This document shows positions 27,623 to 36,169 of a DNA stretch of 64,000 bases, in pieces. Where the stretch lies: contig NZ_JACHHA010000001.1 of NCBI RefSeq assembly GCF_014202495.1, positions 1 to 64,000 of the forward strand, given 5' to 3'. The DNA is from Cerasibacillus quisquiliarum. Lineage in GTDB: Bacteria; Bacillota; Bacilli; Bacillales; Amphibacillaceae. How positions within the stretch are numbered: the first letter of the stretch is position 1; each line of letters begins with the position of its first letter. Position numbers and translations under genes: made by a program. The notes beneath the pieces are model-generated. The model worked only from the letters and a program-made list of their open reading frames with translations. It ran no database searches and was not told where the DNA came from.

Positions 27623-27938
27623 TAAAGAGCGTTTGGAAGAAATAAAGAGGAATTATAACGAATTGCAAGCACAAAATTTAAGGTTACAAGAACGAGTGCA
27701 GGAGCTGGAAGTTTGGCGGAATGAAGTAACACAAAATGTAGTAGCAAGAAATGCAGAATATGCAAAATGTAGAGAACAAAACAAACGCTATCGTGAAGCG
27801 TTGGAGTTCTATGCAAATGAAGAAAATTACTTCTTTGATGAAAAAGAATACAAGGTTGGGTTAGGTGTTCCAGAATCAGAAATAACTCTCGATTATGGAA
27901 ATAAAGCACGTAAAGCATTGAAAGGAGATAAGCAATGA
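27615..27938 (+). CDS. Coiled-coil phage protein
   Basis: 107 aa. The first 70 residues are a heptad-like coiled coil (LEEIKRNYNELQAQNLRLQE), followed by a short C-terminal domain. Ribosome binding site GAAAGGAACGATT. Similar proteins of unknown function are common in Bacillus phage early regions. Confidence 0.6.
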   Translation: MTDKERLEEIKRNYNELQAQNLRLQERVQELEVWRNEVTQNVVARNAEYAKCREQNKRYREALEFYANEENYFFDEKEYKVGLGVPESEITLDYGNKARKALKGDKQ

Positions 27939-28099
27939 ATATTCCTATTCCAGAGAAAAAGGAAATTTCAATGAAAAATGTCGAATGGGGATCTGATGAA
28001 TTTAACGAGTTAATAAAACAAGCTAAGGAGCAAGAACAAAAACAACAAGAATACGATCAAGCTGTTGAGTTTGTGACAAGAATTATGGAGGGATACTAA
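27935..28099 (+). CDS. Small phage protein (54 aa)
   Basis: ATGA overlap with the previous gene and TAATG junction with the dUTPase gene; AAAGGAGATAAGC precedes the ATG. Gln/Glu-rich helical middle (LIKQAKEQEQKQQEYDQA). Function unknown. Confidence 0.5.
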   Translation: MNIPIPEKKEISMKNVEWGSDEFNELIKQAKEQEQKQQEYDQAVEFVTRIMEGY

Positions 28100-28713
28100 T
28101 GAATCTTTCAAAACTATTTCCGATACAAAAGAAACTAGATGATCGAATCGAAAAAGAAAAAGGACTGGAAGGACAGGACTTGCTAAATAAGAAGATATTA
28201 GCCTTGCTAGTTGAATTAGGGGAGTTAGCAAACGAATGGAGAGGGTTTAAGTTTTGGAGCCATGACCAAGAACCAAGAACAAAAGATTATAAACAGATAA
28301 AGTGCAAATGGTGTAATGGTTCAGGCGACGACGGTACAGGTATATGTCCTGATTGCAAATCGTCGGGAGATGTTTACAAAGAATATAACCCACTGCTTGA
28401 AGAGTTCGTCGATTGTTTGCATTTCATTTTGAGTATTGGGTTGGAAATAGGTGTTTGTCCAGAGGAATTAGATGCAGAGCCTATATTTTGCGCAAACGTC
28501 ACAGAGCAGTTTAGTGATTTATTTTATGAAATTTCTTGTTTGAAATGTGAAGAAAGAAACGGACAACTATACGAGGATTATTTACGATATGACGTTATGT
28601 TAGAACATTTTGTAGGTTTGGGCGAAATGCTAGGCTTCACTTGGGAACAAATCGAACAAGCCTATTTTGATAAAAATAAGGTGAATCACGAAAGGCAAGA
28701 AAACGGATATTAA
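28099..28713 (+). CDS. Dimeric all-alpha dUTPase-like enzyme with inserted zinc finger
   Basis: 204 aa. dUTP/dUDP hydrolysis keeps uracil out of phage DNA. The metal-binding helices of the MazG/dimeric-dUTPase fold are seen as LALLVELGELANEWRGFKFW and LLEEFVDCLHFILSIGLEIG. Between them, about residues 69-92, lies an insert with CKWCNGSG and CPDC, a DnaJ-type zinc-finger pattern. The insert is unusual but is found in some phage members. Confidence 0.8.
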   Translation: MNLSKLFPIQKKLDDRIEKEKGLEGQDLLNKKILALLVELGELANEWRGFKFWSHDQEPRTKDYKQIKCKWCNGSGDDGTGICPDCKSSGDVYKEYNPLLEEFVDCLHFILSIGLEIGVCPEELDAEPIFCANVTEQFSDLFYEISCLKCEERNGQLYEDYLRYDVMLEHFVGLGEMLGFTWEQIEQAYFDKNKVNHERQENGY

Positions 28714-28724
28714 GGTGGGATAGT

Positions 28725-28904
28725 ATGAGAGTTTACTTTGAGATAGACAACGGAAAAATGTTTCAATCTGGTTATGCAGATTATAAAAATGTAACTAAGT
28801 CGGATACGGATTTTATACGTGAAGATATATCACGTAATAAAAATGTAGATGTAAATGATGTGAAAATTCTTTACTTCTTATCGAAAAAAAGACCATTTTC
28901 CTGA
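28725..28904 (+). CDS. Small phage protein (59 aa)
   Basis: ATG follows AAGGTGGGATAGT. Mixed alpha/beta with VDVNDVKILYFLSKK at the end. Function unknown. Confidence 0.5.
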   Translation: MRVYFEIDNGKMFQSGYADYKNVTKSDTDFIREDISRNKNVDVNDVKILYFLSKKRPFS

Positions 28905-28986
28905 TGTTAGCAAAATGGTATTAAAAAAGCCAGGAATCACCCCGGCTACCCTTAGCAAGATTATATCACAAATTGGGGTGGTCCTG

Positions 28987-29490
28987 GTGAGTTGGGTTGA
29001 TAGACTGATAATAGAATACGAAGAAGGCAGAAAGTCACTGTATGCTATGAAAGACGCCTTGGGTGATTCTGAATTAGATAGAATAGACAAAACACAGATA
29101 AACAGCATGATTCGAGAAATATCAGATGTCATCAAGTGGTTAAAGACGGGAAGGGACCCATTCAAATTAAGAGGCATTGATAGAAGGTCAGCCTATCAAA
29201 AAAGGGTTTTATACGACATGGATCTATTCCCGTCACTTGATATAGTACCAGATTCATTGAAAGAAGATGACAACGAATTAACGAATGAAGAAAAAGAATT
29301 AGTTGCAGATATTTTATTAGTTTTGTCACCACGCGAAAGACAATGCTACTTGCTGCATTTTGTAAATCAATTGTCGTTTGAAGAAATTGCAGATGAACTG
29401 AAATTAAGTAAAGGAACGATTCAATCGTATATCGAAAGAGCAAAAGCGAAGATAAAGAATAAAGTTTCTTGCCTTACAGATGCCGTATGA
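28987..29490 (+). CDS. Sigma-70 region-4-like late regulator (ArpU-type)
   Basis: 167 aa from a GTG at 28987, preceded by GGGGTGGTCCTG; the open frame upstream has no start signal. The C-terminal 60 residues match sigma region 4 (LSPRERQCYLLHFVNQLSFEEIADELKLSKGTIQ, recognised by LSPRERQ and LSFEEIADEL). Proteins of this kind sit just before terminase genes in Firmicutes phages and switch on late transcription. Confidence 0.8.
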   Translation: MSWVDRLIIEYEEGRKSLYAMKDALGDSELDRIDKTQINSMIREISDVIKWLKTGRDPFKLRGIDRRSAYQKRVLYDMDLFPSLDIVPDSLKEDDNELTNEEKELVADILLVLSPRERQCYLLHFVNQLSFEEIADELKLSKGTIQSYIERAKAKIKNKVSCLTDAV

Positions 29491-29503
29491 TTGCCTTACA
29501 TTG

Positions 29504-29525
29504 CCATTCATTCCCATATGAATGG
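29504..29525 (+). promoter_or_regulatory. Hairpin/palindrome at the early-late junction
   Basis: CCATTCAT and ATGAATGG form an 8-bp palindrome with a 6-nt centre, 14 bp after the late-regulator stop. Two TGCCTTACA repeats (29470 and 29492) precede it. No T-run follows, so an operator or late-promoter element is more likely than a terminator. The next 180 bases up to the following gene show nothing else clear. Confidence 0.4.
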
Positions 29526-29708
29526 TGAAAGGGTATTATTACTAATATAGTTAGAAATCACGCAACAAACTCATAGATTAATCGGTGTTGGTGTGTGGTA
29601 GTAATAGCATGCACATAACATAGATAGAGTTTATATTAAGAAAAAAACGGCACTTTTCCTTCCGCCTTCAAAATCCCTGTTGTATGATGGGGTAAAGGAG
29701 GTGATAGA

Positions 29709-29912
29709 ATGAAAGTCAGTGAACTTATTAAACACCTTGAAGAGTTTCCAAATAAAGATGCAAAAGTTGCAATGAGTGCTGTAGTAACACTCAAGAAATC
29801 AAATAAAGTCATACCGACAATGGCAATGGTTGAAGATGTTTTAGTTCCACTAGATAAGAATGATAAATCTATGATCGTTCTAAAAACAAAAATTATCGAA
29901 GAAAATATCTAA
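29709..29912 (+). CDS. Small phage protein of unknown function
   Basis: 67 aa, ribosome binding site AAAGGAGGTGATAGA. Alpha-beta with MKVSELIKHLEEFPNKDAKV, a pattern seen in many small phage proteins that begin with a short helix and a PxDxxV turn. It is a single-gene unit ending at a terminator. Confidence 0.65.
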   Translation: MKVSELIKHLEEFPNKDAKVAMSAVVTLKKSNKVIPTMAMVEDVLVPLDKNDKSMIVLKTKIIEENI

Positions 29913-29936
29913 GCACTCTTAACAGGGTGCTTTTTT
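29912..29936 (+). terminator. Terminator at the end of the early region
   Basis: AGCACTC / GGGTGCT stem (7 bp, one G-U), 6-nt loop, then T6. Confidence 0.8.
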
Positions 29937-29955
29937 CATGCTTAAAATAATAGTT

Positions 29956-29976
29956 GAGCTAGCATAACGCTAGCTC
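29956..29976. terminator. Hairpin between converging small genes
   Basis: Perfect GAGCTAGC-ATAAC-GCTAGCTC inverted repeat. T-rich sequence follows on both strands, so it can end the minus-strand gene at 29983-30114. Confidence 0.6.
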
Positions 29977-29982
29977 GTATTT

Positions 29983-30114
29983 TCAATGTTTCCTAGCTTT
30001 GTGTTTAGCTAGAGTTCTCCCAGCTTGAGACTTTCTAGCTTTTGATTTGCTTGTCGATAAAGTTCGACCAGCTTTTCTTACTTTCGGGCTAGGGTTACAT
30101 TTCTTTTTCGACAA
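29983..30114 (-). CDS. Small, very basic phage protein on the minus strand (43 aa)
   Basis: Read on the minus strand, AAGGGGGGTGAAAATGTA precedes a TTG start. The product is Lys/Arg/Ser-rich with an internal repeat: KVRKAGRTLSTSKSKARKS, then QAGRTLAKHKARKH, each carrying AGRTL. No cysteine pair, no hydrophobic helix. It is the only minus-strand gene I see between the repressor and the attR-proximal end and is followed by a hairpin. A nucleic-acid-binding role is likely from charge only. Confidence 0.6.
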   Translation of the reverse strand: MSKKKCNPSPKVRKAGRTLSTSKSKARKSQAGRTLAKHKARKH

Positions 30115-30165
30115 TACATTTTCACCCCCCTTCAGGAACATTATACCAATAAATAAGGTGATTAC

Positions 30166-30456
30166 ATGAATATACCTAGTAAAATATTAGTTGGCGGAAT
30201 AGAATACGATATTGAATTTCAACAATTTATAGAAATAGATTCGGATAGAAACTTTCAAGGGGTTTGTGACTATCAAAATACAAAGATAAAGATACTGGAA
30301 TCTTTAAGCGAAGAAAGAAAAGAAGATGTATTTTTCCATGAGGTAACTCACGCCATTTTTTACGAAGCCGGATACGATGATCAGGATGAAGAAATGATTA
30401 TTAGGATTGGTAAAGTACTACATCAGCTAATTAAAAACAATGAGTTTAGGAGGTAG
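30166..30456 (+). CDS. Small HExxH metallopeptidase-like phage protein
   Basis: 96 aa with HEVTHAIFYEAG (58-69), a zincin HExxH motif with a downstream Glu. The beta-rich first 50 residues and the motif resemble short ImmA/SprT-like phage proteins. It lies directly before terminase, not beside the repressor, so an ImmA-like repressor-cleaving role is uncertain. Confidence 0.65.
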   Translation: MNIPSKILVGGIEYDIEFQQFIEIDSDRNFQGVCDYQNTKIKILESLSEERKEDVFFHEVTHAIFYEAGYDDQDEEMIIRIGKVLHQLIKNNEFRR

Positions 30457-30468
30457 GTGCGAATGTAA

Positions 30469-31140
30469 ATGCAAAACAAACCCCATGCAAACAAAAAAGA
30501 TAATTATTGCGGAGCTAAGACAAGAAGTGGTAAACCTTGCAGAAATAGAGCAATGGCAAACGGTCGTTGTCGAATGCATGGCGGAAAGTCCACCGGCGCT
30601 CCACCTGCAAAGATGAAGAAGAATAGTAACGCTAGAACACATGGTTTATTTGCTAAGTACCTTCCAGGCGAAACACTTGAAATCATGAACAGCATTAATA
30701 ACATAGATCCACTTGATATATTGTGGACTAATATACAAATGCAATTCGCATCTATCATTCGAGCGCAACAGATTATGTTTGTTGAAAATAAAGAAGATAC
30801 AACAAGGGAATTAAAGAAATTAAAAGTAGAAAATGTGATTGATTCAGAAGGGAACGAGATTCAAGTTCCGATTGAAAAAGAATATGAATTACAGTTCGCT
30901 TGGGATAAACAAGCAACGTTCATGAATTCATTATCACGTTCTATGGCTGAACTAAGAAATATGTTAAAGCAATATGTTGAGTTATCTACTCATGATGATG
31001 ACAGGTTGCTTGAAATTAAACGTATGCAGGCACAGATTGATAAGACTAATGCTGAAATCGAACAAATAAATAAAGAAAACACAACAGACGCTCCACCAGA
31101 AATAACAATAGTAGATGCTTGGACTGATGACGATGAGTAA
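30469..31140 (+). CDS. Terminase small subunit
   Basis: 223 aa. The N-terminal CGAKTRSGKPCRNRA...CRMHGGKSTGAPP block (a Cys/His cluster with HGGKSTG) is the hallmark of PBSX/YqaS-type small terminases, followed by ARTHGLFAKYLP. The C-terminal half is a coiled coil. It recognises the packaging site and stimulates the large subunit, whose gene overlaps by 8 nt. The first codon is ATG after an in-frame stop. Confidence 0.88.
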   Translation: MQNKPHANKKDNYCGAKTRSGKPCRNRAMANGRCRMHGGKSTGAPPAKMKKNSNARTHGLFAKYLPGETLEIMNSINNIDPLDILWTNIQMQFASIIRAQQIMFVENKEDTTRELKKLKVENVIDSEGNEIQVPIEKEYELQFAWDKQATFMNSLSRSMAELRNMLKQYVELSTHDDDRLLEIKRMQAQIDKTNAEIEQINKENTTDAPPEITIVDAWTDDDE

Positions 31141-32467
31141 TAAACATGTTATCAATATCCAGAAGGAAGTTAATCCAGCGTTTAAATCGGTGTGGACGAG
31201 TAATAAGCCTTATAACATATTGAAAGGCGGTAGAAACTCGTTTAAGTCGTCTGTTATTGCGTTGAAATTAGTTTATATGATGTTGCAATATATCCGTAAA
31301 GGCGAAAAAGCTAACGTTGTAGTATTGCGTAAAGTCGCTAGTACGATACGTGATAGTGTTTATAACAAAATACAGTGGGCAATTGGTAAATTTGGTTTTA
31401 CTGTTGTTGCAGGTAACGAAAGTGGCGACTTTAAAGCGACAGTAGCACCGTTTAAGATTACGCACAACGCTACTGGTTCTACATTCTATTTCTATGGACT
31501 AGATCAGTTTGAGAAGCTCAAATCTAATGACATTAACGACATTATAGCTGTATGGTATGAAGAAAGTGCTGAATTTGAGAATCAAGAGGAATTTGACCAA
31601 ACAAACGTAACGTTTATGCGACAAGTTCATGAATTAGCACCGTTCGTACAGTTTTTTTGGTCGTACAACCCACCGCGTAACCCGTATAGCTGGATAAATG
31701 AGTGGTCAGATTCAATGATTGGTGAAGATGACTATTTAGTGCATCATTCTAGTTATCAAGATGACGAACTGGGTTTCGTTACTGAACAGATGCTTGCGGA
31801 CATAGAGCGTATTAAACGTAATGATTATGATTATTACCGTTACTTGTACTTGGGTGAACCTGTGGGCTTGGGAACAAACGTGTATAATATGTCATTGTTT
31901 AAACCGATTGATGAATTATTTGACGATGATCCATTGATTTTAATCGATACTGCAACGGATACTGGTCACCAAGTGAGCGCAACTACTCATCTTGCTTTCG
32001 GACTGACTGCAAAACGAAAGGTTATTTTGCTAGATACGTATTACTATAGTCCACAAGGTAAAGTTAACAAGAAAGCGCCAAGTGAATTATCGGAAGGCTT
32101 TTTCGATTTCTATACAAAAACACGAGAAACATTCAAAAAGCCATATGATGTTCATACCATCGATTCAGCAGAAGGAGCGTTACGAAATCAAATATTTAAA
32201 GATTATGGATTGAGACTACATCCAATTGCAAAGAAAAAGAAAATAGAAATGATTGATAACGTGCATAGCTTATTGGCTGATGGACGTTTTTATTATTTGG
32301 ATACACCTAATAATAAGGTTTTCATCGAAGAACATAAGAAATACCAGTGGGATGAAAAAACACTAGATTCAGACAATCCACGTGTGATTGAAGTTGATGA
32401 TCATACTTGCGACGCTTTTATTTATTACGTAAACGACAATTTACGCAAATTAGGGCTTAAATTTTAG
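31133..32467 (+). CDS. Terminase large subunit, PBSX (XtmB) type
   Basis: 444 aa packaging motor with ATPase and nuclease domains. Seen: adenine/Walker-A region NILKGGRNSFKSS, Walker B IAVWYEESAEFE, coupling motif FWSYNPPRNP, and the nuclease acidic residues in LILIDTATDTG and DVHTIDSAEG and in DDHTCDAFIYY. ATG at 31133 chosen for alignment with family N-termini. Confidence 0.93.
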   Translation: MSNKHVINIQKEVNPAFKSVWTSNKPYNILKGGRNSFKSSVIALKLVYMMLQYIRKGEKANVVVLRKVASTIRDSVYNKIQWAIGKFGFTVVAGNESGDFKATVAPFKITHNATGSTFYFYGLDQFEKLKSNDINDIIAVWYEESAEFENQEEFDQTNVTFMRQVHELAPFVQFFWSYNPPRNPYSWINEWSDSMIGEDDYLVHHSSYQDDELGFVTEQMLADIERIKRNDYDYYRYLYLGEPVGLGTNVYNMSLFKPIDELFDDDPLILIDTATDTGHQVSATTHLAFGLTAKRKVILLDTYYYSPQGKVNKKAPSELSEGFFDFYTKTRETFKKPYDVHTIDSAEGALRNQIFKDYGLRLHPIAKKKKIEMIDNVHSLLADGRFYYLDTPNNKVFIEEHKKYQWDEKTLDSDNPRVIEVDDHTCDAFIYYVNDNLRKLGLKF

Positions 32468-32478
32468 GTGGTGAAAAA

Positions 32479-33981
32479 ATGTTTAAACGAGCAATCAACG
32501 CTGTTAGGAGGTGGCTATACAATTTGGGTATTTTGAAAGGCATGCAGTCATTAGAAAATCACAAAGACATTCCGATCAATGAGGAAATGTATCAGTATAT
32601 CGACATGTGGAAGCAGCTTTATCGTGGTTATCACGAAGATTGGCACAAACTCACATATAAAACTATTGAAGGCACAAAAGAGCGAAAAATGGACACATTG
32701 AACATGGCCAAAGTTAGCTCCAATGAAATGGCAAGTCTGGTTTACAACGAAAAATGTGAGATTAGCATAGGTGATGATAAAAATGCAACTGCTGAATTCA
32801 TTAATAACGTTTTTAAGGATAACAAATTCAACAAGAAGTTCCAGGACTACTTAGAATATTCATTTGCTATGGGTGGCGTGGTAATCAAACCTTATGTTGA
32901 AAACGACAAGATTAAGTTATCGTTTGTTACTGCTGACTGTTTCGTGCCAATTTCCTGGAGCAATGAAACGATTCGAGAAGGAGTATTTATTAATCAGATA
33001 CAAAGACGAGACAAGACATACACACATCTTGAGTGGCATGAATGGATAAACGGTGTGTATACAGTCACCAATGAATTGTACGAATCACGAAATGGTACAG
33101 ACCTAGGTGTTCCAGTCCCTTTAAACACATTGAAAGAGTACGAAAATCTAGAACCGATTGTTGGAATGACAGCGATTGAGAAACCGTTGTTTGTTTACTT
33201 CAAGCCGAATACAGCGAATAACATTGATACTCAAAGTCCGTTAGGTATATCACTGTTTGCCAATGCATTAGATACTATGAAAGCCATAGATGTGGCGTTT
33301 GATTCATTTAACCGTGAATTTAGACTAGGTAAAAAGAGAATAATCGTGCCTGAACACATGGTAAAAGCGGTAGTTGATCCGATTGACGGACGAATGCACA
33401 GATATTTCGATACATCAGACGAAACATACGAAGCACTTCCTGGTGAAATGGACGATTTTAAAGTACATGATATTTCCGTTGAATTAAGGGTTGATGAACA
33501 TATTGCTGCAATCAATGCCATGCTTAACTTATTTGCAATGCAGACAGGATTTTCATCAGGTACATTTACATTTGATGGACAAAGCATGAAAACAGCAACA
33601 GAGGTTATTTCCGAGCAGTCTAAAACATTTAAATCAAAGCAAAGTCATGAAGTTATAATCGAAGAAGGATTGAAAGAGCTTATTGGCGCTATTCTTTCAC
33701 TAGCGAAACAGTATTCGCTTTTCAACGCCAAAGATGATTACGAAGTGTCGATAGCGTTTGATGATTCGATTGCGGAAGATAAGGCGGCTGAAATTGATAA
33801 GCAATCACAAATGGTGTTAAATGGGTTGCAGTCGAAAAAACGAGCCATTATGAAGATTCAGGGTGTTACAGAAGATGAAGCACTTGAAATATTGCAGGAA
33901 ATTGCTGAAGAAAGCAATGGTTTTAAAGAATTCAAACGTGATGAACAATTGAGTTCTATTTTGTTAGGTGAAGGGGAGTAA
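32479..33981 (+). CDS. Portal protein, SPP1 Gp6-like
   Basis: 500 aa, forms the dodecameric DNA gate at the capsid vertex. Family features: an N-terminal helical part, YNEKCEISIGD wing region, a long central helix and TGFSSGTFTFDGQSMKTATEV, which is typical of the phage portal SPP1/A118 family. Ribosome binding site GGTGGTGAAAAA. Confidence 0.9.
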   Translation: MFKRAINAVRRWLYNLGILKGMQSLENHKDIPINEEMYQYIDMWKQLYRGYHEDWHKLTYKTIEGTKERKMDTLNMAKVSSNEMASLVYNEKCEISIGDDKNATAEFINNVFKDNKFNKKFQDYLEYSFAMGGVVIKPYVENDKIKLSFVTADCFVPISWSNETIREGVFINQIQRRDKTYTHLEWHEWINGVYTVTNELYESRNGTDLGVPVPLNTLKEYENLEPIVGMTAIEKPLFVYFKPNTANNIDTQSPLGISLFANALDTMKAIDVAFDSFNREFRLGKKRIIVPEHMVKAVVDPIDGRMHRYFDTSDETYEALPGEMDDFKVHDISVELRVDEHIAAINAMLNLFAMQTGFSSGTFTFDGQSMKTATEVISEQSKTFKSKQSHEVIIEEGLKELIGAILSLAKQYSLFNAKDDYEVSIAFDDSIAEDKAAEIDKQSQMVLNGLQSKKRAIMKIQGVTEDEALEILQEIAEESNGFKEFKRDEQLSSILLGEGE

Positions 33982-33985
33982 ATAA

Positions 33986-34165
33986 ATGAATAACGTTGAT
34001 GGTTTTGTTATCAAGTTGAAATCTAGTGATTATAGCGAATTGATTGATGGTGTGAAAAGCTTTGTTATAGAAAACGGTTTTATAGTCTTTTATGACGAAG
34101 AAGGCAAGATAAAAAAGATGTTTAACAAAGATGATGTATTATCAGTCGAGTTAGAAGGTGATTGA
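33986..34165 (+). CDS. Small phage protein between portal and minor capsid genes (59 aa)
   Basis: ATG follows AAGGGGAGTAAATAA. Alternating beta pattern (VDGFVIKLKSSDYSELIDGV, ENGFIVFYDEEGKIKKMF). No family recognised; packed between structural genes. Confidence 0.55.
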   Translation: MNNVDGFVIKLKSSDYSELIDGVKSFVIENGFIVFYDEEGKIKKMFNKDDVLSVELEGD

Positions 34166-34315
34166 GTGAAATGTAAACACGATTACGCAGTAATTGAAGA
34201 TAACATTCATGTTGATGAAATAAGGTATGGTAACGGTGAAATAAGTGTTGAAATAAGCGGGTACGTCATATTCCATTGTAGGAAATGCTTAGATATACAG
34301 AAAAAGGTGTTGTAA
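34166..34315 (+). CDS. Small zinc-ribbon-like phage protein (49 aa)
   Basis: GTG start immediately after the previous stop. CxH near the N-terminus (KCKHDY) and CRKC near the C-terminus form a probable zinc site. Directly abuts the next ATG. Function unknown. Confidence 0.55.
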   Translation: MKCKHDYAVIEDNIHVDEIRYGNGEISVEISGYVIFHCRKCLDIQKKVL

Positions 34316-35446
34316 ATGAACCCTAAACGTCCAAAAATTACACCCAGCCAATTGAATCTATTTACTGAACCAGTTATAGAGATATACAGATCGCTAGAAG
34401 AGGAAATATTCCTTATGGTAGCTAAACGATTAAAAACGAGTGAGGACATCACAAAAGATACTGTTTTTCAATGGCAAATAGAAAAGATGAATCAATTAAG
34501 AATGATTAACGAAGAAACAGTTAAACTACTTGCTAAACGTACAGGAAAGACTGAACGAGAGATTCGTAAAGCAATCAAACATACAGGCATTGTTACGATT
34601 GAAAGTGTAGACCATGAATTAAAAGACATATATGATCCGTTGCCAATGCCATCACATATTGATAGAGTACTTGAATCGTTCGTCAGACAAGCATATCGAG
34701 AATATAACAATTTCGTGAATCAGTCGCTTATAACGACAACATATGGTCATGGAACTGTTGCAGATATGTATAGACGCATCATTGAAACAACGACAGGTAA
34801 AGTTCTAGCAGGTACAAAAACAGTTAATCAAGCAGTGACTGAAACGATTGTAGAGTGGGGAAACAAAGGTCTTAGAACTGGTTTCATTGATAGAGGCGGT
34901 AACGTGTGGACATTAGAACGATATGCTGAATCTGTTATACGAACAACAACAAATAACGTTTACAACGATTTAAGGACAGAACGAATGCAGGAATATGGCT
35001 TGGATTTAGTACTTGTCAGTAGCCTTCCTGATCCTAGAGAAGCATGCAGCCATATTCAAGGTAGGGTGGCAACTCTTAAAAGACCAGAAGAAAATGACAC
35101 GAAATATCCATCTGTTTACGAATTTGGTTATGGCGAACCATGGGGCCTAAGAGGGGTTAATTGCCGTCATATGTTTTTTCCTTTTATCGATGGAATCAAC
35201 GAAAACAATCAGATTCAGTATTCAGAAGAAGAAATGACAAAAAATAGAGAGTTAAGACAAAAACAACGTTATTATGAACGCCAAATACGAAAAGCTAAGC
35301 GTTCATTAAATATAGCTAAAGTAACAGGTGATGAAGTGTCTATTTTGCGTTACAAAAAGCTAGTTAGGGATAGACAGGCAAGAATGAGGAAATTTATTTC
35401 AGATACTGGTAGGACAAGAGAATATTCAAGAGAACAAGTCGTCTAA
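34316..35446 (+). CDS. Minor capsid protein 2 / head morphogenesis protein
   Basis: 376 aa. The C-terminal segment with DPREACSHIQGRVATL...YPSVYEFGYGEPWGLRGVNCRHMFFPF (shown by its key DPREAC and GVNCRH parts) is the phage minor capsid 2 signature. The N-terminus is helical. Sits after the portal as in SPP1 gp7-type loci; probably inside the capsid around the portal. Confidence 0.87.
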   Translation: MNPKRPKITPSQLNLFTEPVIEIYRSLEEEIFLMVAKRLKTSEDITKDTVFQWQIEKMNQLRMINEETVKLLAKRTGKTEREIRKAIKHTGIVTIESVDHELKDIYDPLPMPSHIDRVLESFVRQAYREYNNFVNQSLITTTYGHGTVADMYRRIIETTTGKVLAGTKTVNQAVTETIVEWGNKGLRTGFIDRGGNVWTLERYAESVIRTTTNNVYNDLRTERMQEYGLDLVLVSSLPDPREACSHIQGRVATLKRPEENDTKYPSVYEFGYGEPWGLRGVNCRHMFFPFIDGINENNQIQYSEEEMTKNRELRQKQRYYERQIRKAKRSLNIAKVTGDEVSILRYKKLVRDRQARMRKFISDTGRTREYSREQVV

Positions 35447-35458
35447 GAGCGACTTTTT
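35436..35458 (+). terminator. Hairpin overlapping the minor capsid stop codon
   Basis: AAGTCG / CGACTT stem with an 8-nt loop containing the stop codon, then TTTT. Could attenuate transcription before the abundant scaffold and capsid genes, or be read through. Confidence 0.55.
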
Positions 35459-35528
35459 ATTTTGTCCGTTTACATGTAGTGGACGTTAAATAAAACATGA
35501 GGAAATTACCCAATAGGGAGGAGTTTAT

Positions 35529-36155
35529 ATGTTGGAAAATAGATTTTTACCACTGAATTTACAGTTTTTCGCTGAACAGGGCGAAGATGAAGGTGACCAG
35601 ACATCTGAACAATCTGGAGGTAATGAAGAACAATCGGGTACTGATTCCCAACAACAATCAGAGGAAAAGACATTTAGACAAGAGGATGTCAATAACATTG
35701 TTGCTCGTGAAGCTAAGAAGGCACAAGAAAAACTATTGAAGCAGTTAGGAATTGAAGATTTTGAGAATGCAAAAGAGGGTTTTCAGAAATTCAAAGAATG
35801 GCAAGATCAACAGAAAACAGAACAAGAAAAGCAAGCTGAACAGTTAGAACAACTCCAAGATAATCTTAATCAAACAACCACAGAAAACGAAACATTAAAA
35901 GCACAATTAAGTGCATTAAAACAAGGGGTTATAGCTGACTCAGTAGAAGATGTTGTAGCACTTGCTAAAAATTATGTTTCTGATGATGTGGATATGGAAG
36001 CAGCTATTAAGCAAGTAATTGAAAAATACCCTCATTTTGCACAGAAACAAGAAGAACAAGATGAACCTAAACCACAATTTACAACTGGACAGCATCAATC
36101 AGATGGAAATGTGATAACAGATCCGTTCAAACAAAAATTAGCAAAATATAAGTAA
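35529..36155 (+). CDS. Capsid scaffolding protein (DUF4355-like)
   Basis: 208 aa, acidic and Gln/Glu-rich. N-terminus LPLNLQFFAEQGED, long coiled coil (about 55-125), basic C-terminal end with DPFKQKLAKYK that would contact the capsid protein. It lies directly upstream of the major capsid gene. Strong ribosome binding site GGGAGGAGTTTAT. Confidence 0.85.
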   Translation: MLENRFLPLNLQFFAEQGEDEGDQTSEQSGGNEEQSGTDSQQQSEEKTFRQEDVNNIVAREAKKAQEKLLKQLGIEDFENAKEGFQKFKEWQDQQKTEQEKQAEQLEQLQDNLNQTTTENETLKAQLSALKQGVIADSVEDVVALAKNYVSDDVDMEAAIKQVIEKYPHFAQKQEEQDEPKPQFTTGQHQSDGNVITDPFKQKLAKYK

Positions 36156-36169
36156 AGGGGTAATTTTAA

